64,000 nucleotides of DNA from Fen-1362 sp049516395. Lineage in GTDB: Bacteria; Planctomycetota; Phycisphaerae; Sedimentisphaerales; Anaerobacaceae. The notes under the pieces are model-generated. The model searched no databases and was not told the DNA's origin. It saw nothing but the letters and a program-made list of their open reading frames with translations. Each line of letters starts with the position of its first letter. The stretch's first letter is position 1. The stretch is from assembly GCA_049516395.1 (NCBI GenBank), contig JBEKTD010000004.1, positions 62,001-126,000 of the forward strand. Reading direction: 5' to 3'. Of the stretch, positions 31,065 to 39,675 are shown piece after piece. A program made the translations under genes and the position numbers.

Positions 31065-31343
31065 ATGAGGTTGGGGTTTCGCCTGGTTTTTGTTGCGTTA
31101 TACTGCACTTCGGTGATGCTGTTCGCGGCATCGCTTCGCAACGCCAATGACAGGATATTCTACAAAATCTGCGCTGCGCGCGTGTCACAGAGTCGTCTCA
31201 AACAGCAGCTGGCGGGCAAACAGTTGCGGCTGGAAAATCTGATTAACCCAACAAGCGTTTCCCAGCAGGTTTCCCAACAGGGTAATCAGCCGATTAAGCA
31301 GCAGATTAAGCCGATTAAACCGATTAAGCAAATTAAGAAGTAA
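31065..31343 (+). CDS. FtsL-like bitopic protein with repetitive basic tail
   Basis: A 92-residue protein from ATG 31065 (an upstream TTG at 31047 would add six residues). It has one membrane helix (about residues 4-26, GFRLVFVALYCTSVMLFAAS), a short coiled-coil-like segment (SRLKQQLAGKQLRLENL) and a Gln/Lys-rich tail ending QIKPIKPIKQIKK. Topology, size and place just before ftsI match FtsL, the division protein that pairs with FtsB, though FtsL is poorly conserved in sequence so this rests on context. The tail is encoded by tandem copies of a CCGATTAAG/CAGATTAAG word and looks like a recent repeat expansion. Confidence 0.65.
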   Translation: MRLGFRLVFVALYCTSVMLFAASLRNANDRIFYKICAARVSQSRLKQQLAGKQLRLENLINPTSVSQQVSQQGNQPIKQQIKPIKPIKQIKK

Positions 31344-31378
31344 ACGGTATTTTCCGATTACGGGGATTTTTTCGGGCA

Positions 31379-31407
31379 ATGAGTAACGAGCATCGAGTAT
31401 CGAGCGG
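31379..31407. repeat. GAGTAACGAGCATCGAG repeat at the ftsI start
   Basis: GAGTAACGAGCATCGAGTAT, a member of the CGAGTCACGAG family found in intergenic DNA at 48463-48530, 56055-56085 and 59945-60012. It spans the ftsI start codon and the first nine or so codons. Confidence 0.7.
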
Positions 31408-33118
31408 TCGTATCACCGCCTGGCTGTTTGCGGCGTTAATCATTGCTTTTGCCGTCCTGGCGACGCGATGTCTTTATCTCCAGTTTTTCAGAAACGGGTA
31501 CTATACCGACTTATCATCGAGGCAGCAGCAGACCATTGCGACCATATCGCCCCAGCGTGGCGCGATTCTGGATTGTCGCGGAAGGGTGCTGGCCGCCAGC
31601 GAGGAAATCCAGACGGTTTTCGTTGAGCCGAGAGTTCTGGATGACCCCAAGGAAACCGCAAGCGAGCTGGGGGACGTTCTGGGTATCGGCGCTCATAACA
31701 TTTGCAGGATTATTACCGAAAGCGAAAATCCCGGCTTTACCAAGATTAAAGTCGGCATTGACCCCAACGAAGCAATTGAGGTGCGTAAAATTCACGGCGT
31801 GGGAATCCAGTCCGACTGGGAGCGTCATTACCCGATGGGGCCGCTTGCGACCCATATTGTGGGATTCACAAGCGCGGATAACCGGGGCCTTGAGGGGGTG
31901 GAGCTTGCGTATAACAAGGACCTGGCGGGTTCGGCGGGGCGCAATATTTTTATCTCGGACGCTTTCCGCAGGCCCATTCGCCTCAGGGAGCACGACGCAG
32001 ACGTTACCGACGGGGTTGGAATTATCCTGACCATCGACGCGACCATACAGCAGTTTACCCGCGAGGCGCTTCTGGAGCAGTATAAAAGTTACCGCGCCGA
32101 ATCGGCGATGGCGATAGTGGCTGAGCCGAAGACGGGCGCGATTCTGGCGATGGTTTCACTGCCCGATTATGACCCCGCCAATTTCAATACGGCGGACCCG
32201 AACTCGCTTCGCAACCGCACGATAACCGACCAGTTCGAGCCGGGAAGTTTGATTAAGCCGGTGGTTATGGGGGGGGCTATTGAGGACGGAATCGTCAATT
32301 TGAAGGAAAAAATATTCTGCGAAAATGGAAACTACTGCGGGAAGGGATTTGGCTGCATAAGCGAATATAAAAACGGATTCGGCTACCTGACGCCGCGTGA
32401 GATTCTGGTCAACTCGAGCAATATAGGAATGGCGAAAGTCGGCCAGAAAATGGGCAAGGACGAAGTTTACCATGCACTGCGGAATTTCGGTTTCGGCAAA
32501 GAAACGGGGATAGATTTGCCCGGTGAAGTTTCCGGACTGCTCTGGCCTCCGGCGAAATGGACCGGCTACAGCGTTACGCGAATACCATTTGGTCAGGAGA
32601 TAACCGTTACGGCGATACAACTCGCCAGGGCATTTTGCATACTTGCCAACGGCGGGCATCCTGTAAATATGCACGTGGTTAAAGCGGTTGTTGACAACGA
32701 GGGTAACATCGTGAAGATGACGCAGGCCCCGCCGCCGCTGGCATATTGTATTGACCCTGACGTTGCAAAATGGCTTGTTACAGATGCTATGGTGGGCGTG
32801 GTCAACGAGGGGACGGGCAAAAAAGCGAAGCTGAAAAAATGGCAGGTGTTCGGCAAGTCGGGCACCGCCAATATCGCTAAAACCGGCGAAAGGGGCTACG
32901 CCGAGCACCAATATATCGCATCATTTATCGCGGGCGCGCCGGTCGAAGACCCGCAGGTTATCGTTCTTGTATCGGTTCGCAGGCCTGATATGTCATTGGG
33001 CAAGGGCTACACGGGCGGAGCAATTTCCGCTCCCGTCGCGGGCAAGATAATCGAAAAAACGCTTACATATCTTGAGAATCGCCAGGGTTTTCAGAAGAGT
33101 TACCTGGCGGCAAAGTGA
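31379..33118 (+). CDS. ftsI: Division-type peptidoglycan D,D-transpeptidase (class B penicillin-binding protein)
   Basis: A 579-residue FtsI/PBP3-like enzyme cross-linking septal peptidoglycan. After a short cytoplasmic N-terminus comes a membrane helix (about 11-31), then the class B pedestal domain (SPQRGAILDCRGRVLA) and the transpeptidase domain. The three active-site motifs are SLIK (catalytic Ser near residue 290, in EPGSLIKPVV), SSN (near 343, in VNSSNIGMAKVG) and KSGTAN (near 496). There are no PASTA domains. The first residues (MSNEHRVSSG) come from a GAGTAACGAGCATCGAG repeat like blocks in intergenic DNA. The 3' end overlaps the convergent gene's end by 56 bp. Confidence 0.95.
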   Translation: MSNEHRVSSGRITAWLFAALIIAFAVLATRCLYLQFFRNGYYTDLSSRQQQTIATISPQRGAILDCRGRVLAASEEIQTVFVEPRVLDDPKETASELGDVLGIGAHNICRIITESENPGFTKIKVGIDPNEAIEVRKIHGVGIQSDWERHYPMGPLATHIVGFTSADNRGLEGVELAYNKDLAGSAGRNIFISDAFRRPIRLREHDADVTDGVGIILTIDATIQQFTREALLEQYKSYRAESAMAIVAEPKTGAILAMVSLPDYDPANFNTADPNSLRNRTITDQFEPGSLIKPVVMGGAIEDGIVNLKEKIFCENGNYCGKGFGCISEYKNGFGYLTPREILVNSSNIGMAKVGQKMGKDEVYHALRNFGFGKETGIDLPGEVSGLLWPPAKWTGYSVTRIPFGQEITVTAIQLARAFCILANGGHPVNMHVVKAVVDNEGNIVKMTQAPPPLAYCIDPDVAKWLVTDAMVGVVNEGTGKKAKLKKWQVFGKSGTANIAKTGERGYAEHQYIASFIAGAPVEDPQVIVLVSVRRPDMSLGKGYTGGAISAPVAGKIIEKTLTYLENRQGFQKSYLAAK

Positions 33119-33815
33119 TATCGACTTGAGCATATTCCGTTGGTGTCTGATTGATGCCAAATTCCACAAGCTCAGGTGTTTGTGCCGCAAGCTGCCTGTA
33201 AACAAGTGCATGGGCAACAATAGTAGTGGGATACGTCGCGAATACGCCTACAATCAGGCAAAGCAGGCCTGCAATATTAAATATCATGCAGAGGGCGCCA
33301 AAGCCGAACAAATCCCATTTTACGCCCATTGTTGTCCTGCTGCTTGCCTTGAGGGCCTGAATCGGGCCAAGGCCTTTATCTACGACAAAATAGGGCCAGA
33401 GGCCGAATTTGACGGCCCATATAATCCCCGGCACAATCAGTAAAATAAAGCCGGGTATGAGTATCAGGATGTAAAGTATTCCGGTCGCCAAATATCGCCA
33501 GAAACAATCCCAGGGGGCGTTGAACAGTGTTGATATCGCTGGTTTTTGCTCGTCGCAAAAACTCAGGGCAATCTTTGTTATTCCTATTCCAAGTACAATG
33601 CCGATTACCCAGCCTGCGATGGTCATAAATAGCTTAAGTGCCCAGGGGAATGATTCTGTGAAAATAGTACGCCGTAACACGATCTCGATTATTGTTATAG
33701 CGTAGGTTGTCACAAACCACACGATTCCCAATCCGACGAAGAACCCAAAACAGGTTTTCATCACGTCCCAGCCGTAACTCAATACGTCACTGAATCTGAA
33801 ATATTTGCCGGTCAT
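33063..33815 (-). CDS. Multi-pass membrane protein with a small-polytopic (DUF975/YciC-like) layout
   Basis: A 250-residue protein with about five membrane helices (about 23-47, 62-84, 108-135, 165-195 region). It contains the pattern ILYILILIPGFILLIVPGIIWAVKFGLWPYFVVDKGLGPIQAL as separate shorter motifs: IPGFILL, PGIIWAVKFG and DKGLGPIQALKAS. The Pro-Gly-Ile-x-x-x-x-x-x-Leu-Pro-Tyr... plus D-x-G-x-x-x-x-x-A-L-x-x-S arrangement is characteristic of DUF975-like and related poorly known membrane proteins. It converges with ftsI and its last 19 codons overlap the ftsI 3' end on the opposite strand. Ribosome binding site GGAGAC lies just upstream. Function unknown. Confidence 0.75.
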   Translation of the reverse strand: MTGKYFRFSDVLSYGWDVMKTCFGFFVGLGIVWFVTTYAITIIEIVLRRTIFTESFPWALKLFMTIAGWVIGIVLGIGITKIALSFCDEQKPAISTLFNAPWDCFWRYLATGILYILILIPGFILLIVPGIIWAVKFGLWPYFVVDKGLGPIQALKASSRTTMGVKWDLFGFGALCMIFNIAGLLCLIVGVFATYPTTIVAHALVYRQLAAQTPELVEFGINQTPTEYAQVDITLPPGNSSENPGDSQDM

Positions 33816-33839
33816 CGCTTGTCTCCGTTTTGATTTATT

Positions 33840-34610
33840 TTAATGATGGATTTCAGGAGGTTCCGCGGTCCATCGCAGATTGTTAATGCTTTCGGTTAGA
33901 ACAAAGGCGGTATGACCGTCGCAGAATGAAATGTTGCATCCCTCCCCCTGGTGGTTTTCGGTTGTTAATAATTCAGGCCCTCCCGACTGGTTCCACCCCG
34001 GTTTAGATTCGAACAGCAGAACCATATCGGGCGGTGCATTGGCGCCCAGTTTCTCGATATTCTTGTTCATAGCGTAACTTGAAGGTCCCTTTTTGTCGCC
34101 CTTGCAGATAAACTGCTTTTGGCTGACGTTTTCATACTTGATAAGTGAATCGCACCATTGGTCGGCGGGAGGGTACATATTCTTGTTGTCGCCGGCATAT
34201 AGAAGCATCGCCTTGCTGAGTCCCGCCATATTTGCCCCGCATACCATTCGGTAAGCAATCATTCTCGTTCTTGCAAGGGCGGGCATCATAATTCCCATAA
34301 GCAACGCTACTATCGGTAACGCTATGACCGGCAGGGCCATTCCTGCGATTGCAATACCCCTGCCTTTTAGTTTGCCATGGCTTTTCTCAATTTTGAAGAG
34401 GCCGATGATGCCGAGGATTATTGCAAGCGGCGCCGTGATAAAAAAAGTGCAAAAGCTCAAAATTCCCAGCACCAGCGATGTAACGGCAAGTGCACTTGTT
34501 TTGGCGTCAGGCGCCGGCGCCGTAGGCCCAACACTTGTCAGCACCCAACTGCAACTGCGACAAAGTTTGGCGTCTTCCTGGTTTTCCACTCCGCATTTGG
34601 GGCAAAACAT
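33840..34610 (-). CDS. Zinc-ribbon, DUF4190-like membrane protein with prepilin-like C-terminal part
   Basis: A 256-residue protein from ATG 34610 (AGGAGAG 5-10 nt ahead; an in-frame start at 34673 would add 21 residues through that site). It opens with a zinc ribbon (CPKC at 3-6, CRSC at 16-19), then two membrane helices with the DUF4190 pattern (SLVLGILSFCTFFITAPLAIILG is discussed only by its ends, then GRGIAIAGMALPVIALPIVAL). The C-terminal half resembles the globular part of planctomycete prepilin-like proteins, with MYPPADQWCDSL and an H-x10-DG ending (NHQGEGCNISFCDGH). It is probably a pseudopilin-like surface or secretion-associated protein. Function inferred only from layout. Confidence 0.75.
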   Translation of the reverse strand: MFCPKCGVENQEDAKLCRSCSWVLTSVGPTAPAPDAKTSALAVTSLVLGILSFCTFFITAPLAIILGIIGLFKIEKSHGKLKGRGIAIAGMALPVIALPIVALLMGIMMPALARTRMIAYRMVCGANMAGLSKAMLLYAGDNKNMYPPADQWCDSLIKYENVSQKQFICKGDKKGPSSYAMNKNIEKLGANAPPDMVLLFESKPGWNQSGGPELLTTENHQGEGCNISFCDGHTAFVLTESINNLRWTAEPPEIHH

Positions 34611-34718
34611 TTGTTCTCTCCTTTCAATTTTAAGTTTGATAATCCACAAACCTCCATTATACGCTTCGACCACTTGGCAGACAATTCTTGATTTTTTGTG
34701 TATAGATGCGGCTTGTTG

Positions 34719-36851
34719 TCACCGTCCGAGATATCCGGCTTCGACGCAGAACAGCAGAATGTCCCTTCCCAGCGGCGCGGCGTCAGATGAACCTGCCTGG
34801 CCTCCCTCTACGAGGACAGAGACGGCGATTGTTCTTCCTCTCGCGTCTTTTGCGAAGCCGGCGAACCAGGCGTGCTCGGGCTGTGTTGTAGAGCCGGTCT
34901 TGCCGTATAGCCGTATTCCCCGCGAAGAAAAATTTCCTAACACGGGCGCAAATTCCCTGTTGGCGGTTCCGCCCGATTCTTCCACAACAGCGTGCATTCC
35001 CTCATAGACGGTTGCCAGTGTCACAGCCGAGATATTCAGGTTGACCGGATCAGGTTTTGGCGAACAGGGGTCGGCAATTAGTCGCGGGGGGAGATAAATG
35101 CCGCCTCTGGCTAAGCAGGCCATCGCGTTTGCCACCTGCAAAGGTGTTACCCTGAGGTTGCCCTGTCCAATTCCGAACCATCGTCTTTCGTCCGGCTCAA
35201 GCGAGGGCAATTGCTCGAAACTGGTTATAGTATCTTTTGCTGGAGTATTTGATATCTGTCCCTGTACTTGCCTGAAGTGTCGTGCTGGGTAGTTTGGCTC
35301 AGGTGATTCGTCGCTTGATTCCGGTGGGGTAGTAACCGAATCGGGCAGGGCGAGTCGGCCATAGCCAAACCTGAAAAGCCAGCTTTGCAGGACGACGGGG
35401 TCGATTCGGTCGGCCAGGTGTGAAAAATAAACATTGCAGCTTCCCTTTATGGCGTTGCGGGCGGTGTTTGGCCACATACTATCATGTCCCCAGTGGTTTC
35501 TGAGATATATCAGGCAGCTTGGCCAGCCCTGTGGGGCCTTATGCGAGGGGCAGCTTATTATTTCGCCTGCGGTAATCTTTCCGGATTCCATTCCAGCTAC
35601 CAGAATCAGCGGCTTTATCGCTGAGCCGGGCGGGTAATGCATATTTATTGCCCTGTTGCGCAACGGCTCACAAGGGTCGCTGACGAGTTTGCCGTAAGTT
35701 TGCCGAGCCAGGTTCAAATCGTAATTAGGCAGTGACGCGAGGGCGAGAATATCGCCTGAGCCGACGTCGATAACAACCGCTGCGATTGGGGACTTGCACT
35801 TGGGATTTCGTGAGCAGTCGGTTATGAGCTGCTCTATTTTTTTCTGCAGCTCGATATCGATTGTCAGGCGGATATCCTGGCCGAACTGCGCTTCTGTTTG
35901 GCGCACCAGGTTGCGGTCTATGTCATATACAATCTCGCCTCTTTTGCCTCGCAAAATCGGCTCGCAGACGTATTCGATACCGTCTTCCCGCCCGCAAAGC
36001 TCATCATCAAGGTAGTTGGCCAACCTGTCGTCGGCGAAAATGTCTTTGTCTTTCTGACCGGGCGGGCCTACCCAGCCGATTGTCTGCGACGCGGTTTGGC
36101 CAAAGGGATATATACGCTGCCCTTTTGCTATGACTTCCACGCCGGGGACTTTGAGAAATTCCACTCTTGCGGCGAACACGGCGTCTTCCGATTTCAGCTC
36201 GACGATAGGCTGGGCTTTTTTAAGTTCGGCGATATCGTCCACTTTGTTTATCAGCAGGAAGCGGTCGCAGGGGTCGGAGAATTTCTTTTCGAAATCGGCA
36301 AGCGCTTCGGCGAGCGGGACATTATTAAGATTGCGGCTGTATTTTTTCAGTATGTCGGAACTTGGGCCGTTCCTGGCCCAGGCAAAAAACGTCCGCAGGT
36401 TCCATATTTTGTCGTTTATTTTTTGAAGCCGAATAACCACGTCCTGACGCGGCATACCGAATTGCGTGCATTTGTCGATTAACAGCTCGATGTCTTCCTG
36501 CCGGTCGGCGAATTCCTGCTGCAGGCCCGATGTGTTGGCGTCCGGCTCTTTCGATCTGGCGCGAAGCGATAACGCCTGGAGCACGCGTTCATCGAGATAC
36601 CGGCTTAAATCATAGTTTACCGCAAGCCAGAATTTCGGCTCATCTTCGGCGAGGATTTGACCTTTCCTGTCGAGTATCTTTCCCCGCATTGTTCTAACCT
36701 GCTGGAACGAACCGCTTTGAATCCGCAGCTGCGCGACCTGCTCCCTGTAAAACGATGTTGAGAGCAATTGTATATCTATCAGGCGAAGCACGCAGATGCC
36801 GAGCAAAATTGTGCCTGCGATTACCAGGATTGCCATTCGTTTTTTATACAT
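34719..36851 (-). CDS. mrdA: Elongation-type peptidoglycan D,D-transpeptidase (PBP2)
   Basis: A 710-residue class B penicillin-binding protein. One N-terminal membrane helix (about 8-28), then the pedestal domain with MRGKILDRKGQILAEDEP, then the transpeptidase with SAIK (catalytic Ser near residue 405, PGSAIKPLIL), SCN (near 459, GSCNVYFSHLAD) and KTGSTT (near 652). It is longer than E. coli PBP2 (633) mainly through inserted segments in the pedestal domain. It follows mreD, mreC and mreB in one leftward operon, the typical rod-complex arrangement; rodA is absent from the window. The upstream gene is 39 bp away. Together with FtsI at 31.4 kb, both main transpeptidases sit within 6 kb. Confidence 0.95.
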   Translation of the reverse strand: MYKKRMAILVIAGTILLGICVLRLIDIQLLSTSFYREQVAQLRIQSGSFQQVRTMRGKILDRKGQILAEDEPKFWLAVNYDLSRYLDERVLQALSLRARSKEPDANTSGLQQEFADRQEDIELLIDKCTQFGMPRQDVVIRLQKINDKIWNLRTFFAWARNGPSSDILKKYSRNLNNVPLAEALADFEKKFSDPCDRFLLINKVDDIAELKKAQPIVELKSEDAVFAARVEFLKVPGVEVIAKGQRIYPFGQTASQTIGWVGPPGQKDKDIFADDRLANYLDDELCGREDGIEYVCEPILRGKRGEIVYDIDRNLVRQTEAQFGQDIRLTIDIELQKKIEQLITDCSRNPKCKSPIAAVVIDVGSGDILALASLPNYDLNLARQTYGKLVSDPCEPLRNRAINMHYPPGSAIKPLILVAGMESGKITAGEIISCPSHKAPQGWPSCLIYLRNHWGHDSMWPNTARNAIKGSCNVYFSHLADRIDPVVLQSWLFRFGYGRLALPDSVTTPPESSDESPEPNYPARHFRQVQGQISNTPAKDTITSFEQLPSLEPDERRWFGIGQGNLRVTPLQVANAMACLARGGIYLPPRLIADPCSPKPDPVNLNISAVTLATVYEGMHAVVEESGGTANREFAPVLGNFSSRGIRLYGKTGSTTQPEHAWFAGFAKDARGRTIAVSVLVEGGQAGSSDAAPLGRDILLFCVEAGYLGR

Positions 36852-36890
36852 AGATGATGTTTAAAACATGTCGAGAGATTCAAGGCGGAA

Positions 36891-37394
36891 CTATTTTCGC
36901 CCGCGACGCTTATTTTTTATAGGCATCAGCCAGTCCAAAAACAAGAATAAAACGGGCCCCAGCACCGCCGAATAAATCGATGTTCCGATTAAAGCGATGA
37001 AGCCGCCGGGTCTCGATGCCTGCCCTGCGACGCGTGCAAGCAGCCATGCCAGGATTGCCGTGCCAAGCCCGATGATAAATATGGTAATTGCCTGGTGAGG
37101 CACTTTTTTGATGGATATCAGCCGGTGCAGATACGACAGGCCCGTCCCGAACAGCCCGAAACTGATTATCAGGGGACCAATAGAGAACCCGGTTGCGGCG
37201 ATGTCGGCCGCGAAGCCGAGCACAAACGAGCTGATAATCGCCTCTTTTTCCTTACAGCGGACGGCGAAAAAGACCATCGCAATCAAAAGCAGGTCGGGCG
37301 TCACGCGGAGGTCGGTTACCGCGATTGTGTTAATCCAGCTTTTTTGCAGAAGTGTGGCAATCAGGACCAATACCGCAAAACGCGGCCAGTGCAT
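36891..37394 (-). CDS. mreD: Rod shape-determining protein MreD
   Basis: A 167-residue integral membrane protein with five or six helices: FAVLVLIATLLQKSW, LLLIAMVFFAVRC, FVLGFAADIAATGFSIGP, LIISFGLFGTGLSYL and AIFIIGLGTAILAWLLAR-type segments. The GFAADIAATGFSIGP motif, with a conserved Asp in a membrane segment, is the best MreD marker. Size and topology are typical. It lies between mreC and PBP2 with about 40-60 bp gaps. MreD links MreC to the elongation machinery. Confidence 0.85.
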   Translation of the reverse strand: MHWPRFAVLVLIATLLQKSWINTIAVTDLRVTPDLLLIAMVFFAVRCKEKEAIISSFVLGFAADIAATGFSIGPLIISFGLFGTGLSYLHRLISIKKVPHQAITIFIIGLGTAILAWLLARVAGQASRPGGFIALIGTSIYSAVLGPVLFLFLDWLMPIKNKRRGRK

Positions 37395-37452
37395 CTTATT
37401 TTCTCCATGGTGATATAAAGAAAACCAGTTGGCAGAGCAGGGGGGCGCATAT

Positions 37453-38304
37453 TTATTTCCCGCCGGATGTTTTGGCGTTTTCGGCCCGACTCAGATTGCC
37501 TGAGCTCTGCGGGTTCATTATTATTACCGCCACGTTGTTGAGCTTTGTAATATCGCAGCTTGGTTTTACGGTGATATCCCACAAGGCGGGGTTTTTGCTG
37601 TCTCTTTTACACTGCTGTATCTCGCCGACGACCATGGCGGAATCCAGAAGCCCTGGTTTTTTACGCAGCATCACCGGCTCGCCGACCTTGATTTGGTATT
37701 TTACCGGCACCATTTTTATTTTCGCTGAGTTATTGCCGGTGCCCTGCATCAGCATATTTGTTTCGACGTCGGGTATGTTTACCTGGATGGTCGAGGAAGA
37801 GTCGCTGAACAGCCGGACTTTGGCGGTGCGGGCCGACAAATCTGATATGGTCCCGATGACGCTGTTATCGCCTATGACGAACATATCTTTGCAAACTCCG
37901 TCATCTTTTCCGCGGTTGATAATCAGCTCGCTTCGCAGTCCTGATACGGATGCGATGATAATATCCGCGGGCACTAATTTGGCGCCCTCGAGGTCGCGTA
38001 ATCTCGTGCGCAAGCCCGATAATTGCTGAATCGTCTGGTTTTTCTGACGTACTTCCTCTTCAAGGTTTGCGATGTAGTTTTGATACTGCGATTCTTTTCG
38101 GCTGAAATCATCTTTGAGCGGAAGCTCGGTTTTGACGGAAAGGGGCATCTGCCTTCCCGCGCTCAAAGGCCAGCGGAAAAGACGCGCAAAGGCGAACTGG
38201 AATTTGCTTGTGATTCCAAGCGGAGAAAACAAGAGGATTAACCCGCCCAGCATAAACCAGGCGAACAACATCCTGCTGGAGATTCTGATTCGCTTCCCTG
38301 CCAT
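37453..38304 (-). CDS. mreC: Rod shape-determining protein MreC
   Basis: A 283-residue bitopic protein. A membrane helix (about residues 11-30) is followed by a coiled coil (SRKESQYQNYIANLEEEVRQ) and two beta barrels of the MreC fold: ADIIIASVSGLRSELIINRG, DDGVCKDMFVIGDNSVIGTI, and after a Pro/Gly turn, VGEPVMLRKKPGL and ITVKPSCDITKLNNVAVI. MreC scaffolds PBP2 in the rod complex. It is encoded 43 bp after mreB and 58 bp before mreD in the leftward operon. Length is normal. Confidence 0.92.
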   Translation of the reverse strand: MAGKRIRISSRMLFAWFMLGGLILLFSPLGITSKFQFAFARLFRWPLSAGRQMPLSVKTELPLKDDFSRKESQYQNYIANLEEEVRQKNQTIQQLSGLRTRLRDLEGAKLVPADIIIASVSGLRSELIINRGKDDGVCKDMFVIGDNSVIGTISDLSARTAKVRLFSDSSSTIQVNIPDVETNMLMQGTGNNSAKIKMVPVKYQIKVGEPVMLRKKPGLLDSAMVVGEIQQCKRDSKNPALWDITVKPSCDITKLNNVAVIIMNPQSSGNLSRAENAKTSGGK

Positions 38305-38346
38305 AACTAAATTTATAAATTCTGGTTATTACAGCATCCTGTGCCG

Positions 38347-39402
38347 TTACCAGCCGGAGTCGGAATGCTCCATTGTGTCCTTCCACAACTCCAGATTTTC
38401 CAGGTAAACGCTCGTGCCCCGCGCCACCGCCGTCAGTGGGTCTTCGACGCGAATTACCTTTAAGCCCGTGGCGTTTGCCAAAACCGTGTCCATTCCCCGC
38501 AGGAGCGACCCGCCGCCGCAGATGTGAATTCCATTTTCGATGAGGTCTGCGGCTAATTCGGGGTCTGCCTTTTCGAGTGTCCTTGTTACCGCGTCGATAA
38601 TGGCAGCTACCGGTTCCTTAAGGGCTTCGCGAATTTCTTCGCTTGTGATAACTATTTTTCTCGGAAGCCCTGAAATGGTGTCTCTTCCTGAGACCTCCAT
38701 AGTCAGCTCTTCTTCGAGGGGCACCGCTGAGCCGATTTGTATTTTTACCTTTTCCGCTCTCGGTTCGCCGACGAGCAGGTTGTATGTCCGTTTGAGGTGA
38801 TTGATGACCGCCTCATCCATATCGTCGCCGCCTACGCGGATTGATTCACAGGTGGCGATGTCCGCCAGGCTCATAATCGCGACTTCAGTTGTGCCGCCGC
38901 CGGTATCGACAATCATCGAGGCCGTCGGGTCTGTAATAGGAAGCCCCGCTCCGATGCCCGCCGCCATTGGTTCATCGACAAGATATACTTTTCGTGCGCC
39001 TGCGCGTTCAGCGCTGTCGATGACTGCTCTTCGTTCGACGGCCGTAATTCCGCTTGGCACGGCTATAACCACGCGAGGCCTTATAAGATTGCCCCTGCCG
39101 TGAACCTTTCGGATAAAATAGTTCAGCATCGCCTCGGTGATTTCGAAGTCGCTGATTACGCCGTCTTTGAGGGGTCGAATTGCGCTGATTGAGCCGGGGG
39201 TTTTGCCTAACATTTCGCGTGCGACGAGTCCGACTGCTTCGCCGTTGTTGAGGACCTGGTTGGTTCCTTTGCGGACCGCGACGACCGATGGCTCATTGAG
39301 GACTATTCCCTTGCCGCGGACACAAACCAGCGTATTACAGGTACCGAGGTCGATACCCATATCCATGCTGAACCTGCCCAATATAGCGTCTATAAATTTC
39401 AT
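38347..39402 (-). CDS. mreB: Rod shape-determining protein MreB
   Basis: A 351-residue actin-like cytoskeletal ATPase. The start chosen is ATG 39402 (MKFIDAILGRFSMDMGIDLG); an upstream TTG at 39417 is less likely. Motifs: phosphate-1 GIDLGTCNTLVCVRG (about 16-30), phosphate-2 MIVDTGGGTTEVAIMS (about 163-178), VGGDDMDEAV, and the adenosine motif ICGGGSLLRGMD (about 303-314). It polymerises beneath the membrane and guides cell-wall elongation. It is the first gene of mreB-mreC-mreD-PBP2. A terminator 19 bp upstream of its start closes the operon before it, so mreB must have a promoter close to its start codon or depend on read-through. Confidence 0.97.
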   Translation of the reverse strand: MKFIDAILGRFSMDMGIDLGTCNTLVCVRGKGIVLNEPSVVAVRKGTNQVLNNGEAVGLVAREMLGKTPGSISAIRPLKDGVISDFEITEAMLNYFIRKVHGRGNLIRPRVVIAVPSGITAVERRAVIDSAERAGARKVYLVDEPMAAGIGAGLPITDPTASMIVDTGGGTTEVAIMSLADIATCESIRVGGDDMDEAVINHLKRTYNLLVGEPRAEKVKIQIGSAVPLEEELTMEVSGRDTISGLPRKIVITSEEIREALKEPVAAIIDAVTRTLEKADPELAADLIENGIHICGGGSLLRGMDTVLANATGLKVIRVEDPLTAVARGTSVYLENLELWKDTMEHSDSGW

Positions 39403-39420
39403 CGAGTCCGTTCTCAATAT

Positions 39421-39446
39421 ATAAAAATGCCCGGTTTACCCGGGCA
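39421..39446 (-). terminator. Terminator upstream of mreB
   Basis: TGCCCGG (39428-39434) and CCGGGCA (39440-39446) form a perfect 7-bp GC-rich stem with a 5-nt loop; on the minus strand the stem is followed by TTTTTAT. It ends the leftward transcript of the 52-residue and coiled-coil genes. Confidence 0.85.
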
Positions 39447-39486
39447 CATTGTATCGCATCCTGCTTGCCGGCTCAACAAGGAAATT

Positions 39487-39645
39487 TTATGGAATTGTAA
39501 ATAGCGTGTTGTAGTCGAAATAGCACTTTACGGCGACAAATGCAGCCGTAGCCAGCACTGCGCCGAACGCCACCGCCAGTATGATTGTGTAAAGATTGCT
39601 CGTTGCCTCTGGTTTTGTACTGCGTATTGGTGCTTCAGGACTCAT
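39487..39645 (-). CDS. 52-residue single-pass membrane protein
   Basis: A small frame starting MSPEAPIRSTKPEATSN, with one membrane helix (YTIILAVAFGAVLATAAFVA, about residues 19-38) and a short polar end KCYFDYNTLFTIP. GAGGAT lies 4-9 nt before the ATG. It is 30 bp after the coiled-coil gene and just before a strong terminator, so it is the last gene of that transcript. It is too short for ordinary gene finders. The ribosome binding site, clean stop and terminator support it as a genuine gene. Function unknown; small bitopic proteins next to cell-shape genes are sometimes regulators of membrane complexes. Confidence 0.7.
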   Translation of the reverse strand: MSPEAPIRSTKPEATSNLYTIILAVAFGAVLATAAFVAVKCYFDYNTLFTIP

Positions 39646-39675
39646 ATCCAATCCTCAATAAACTTATCTCAAACC

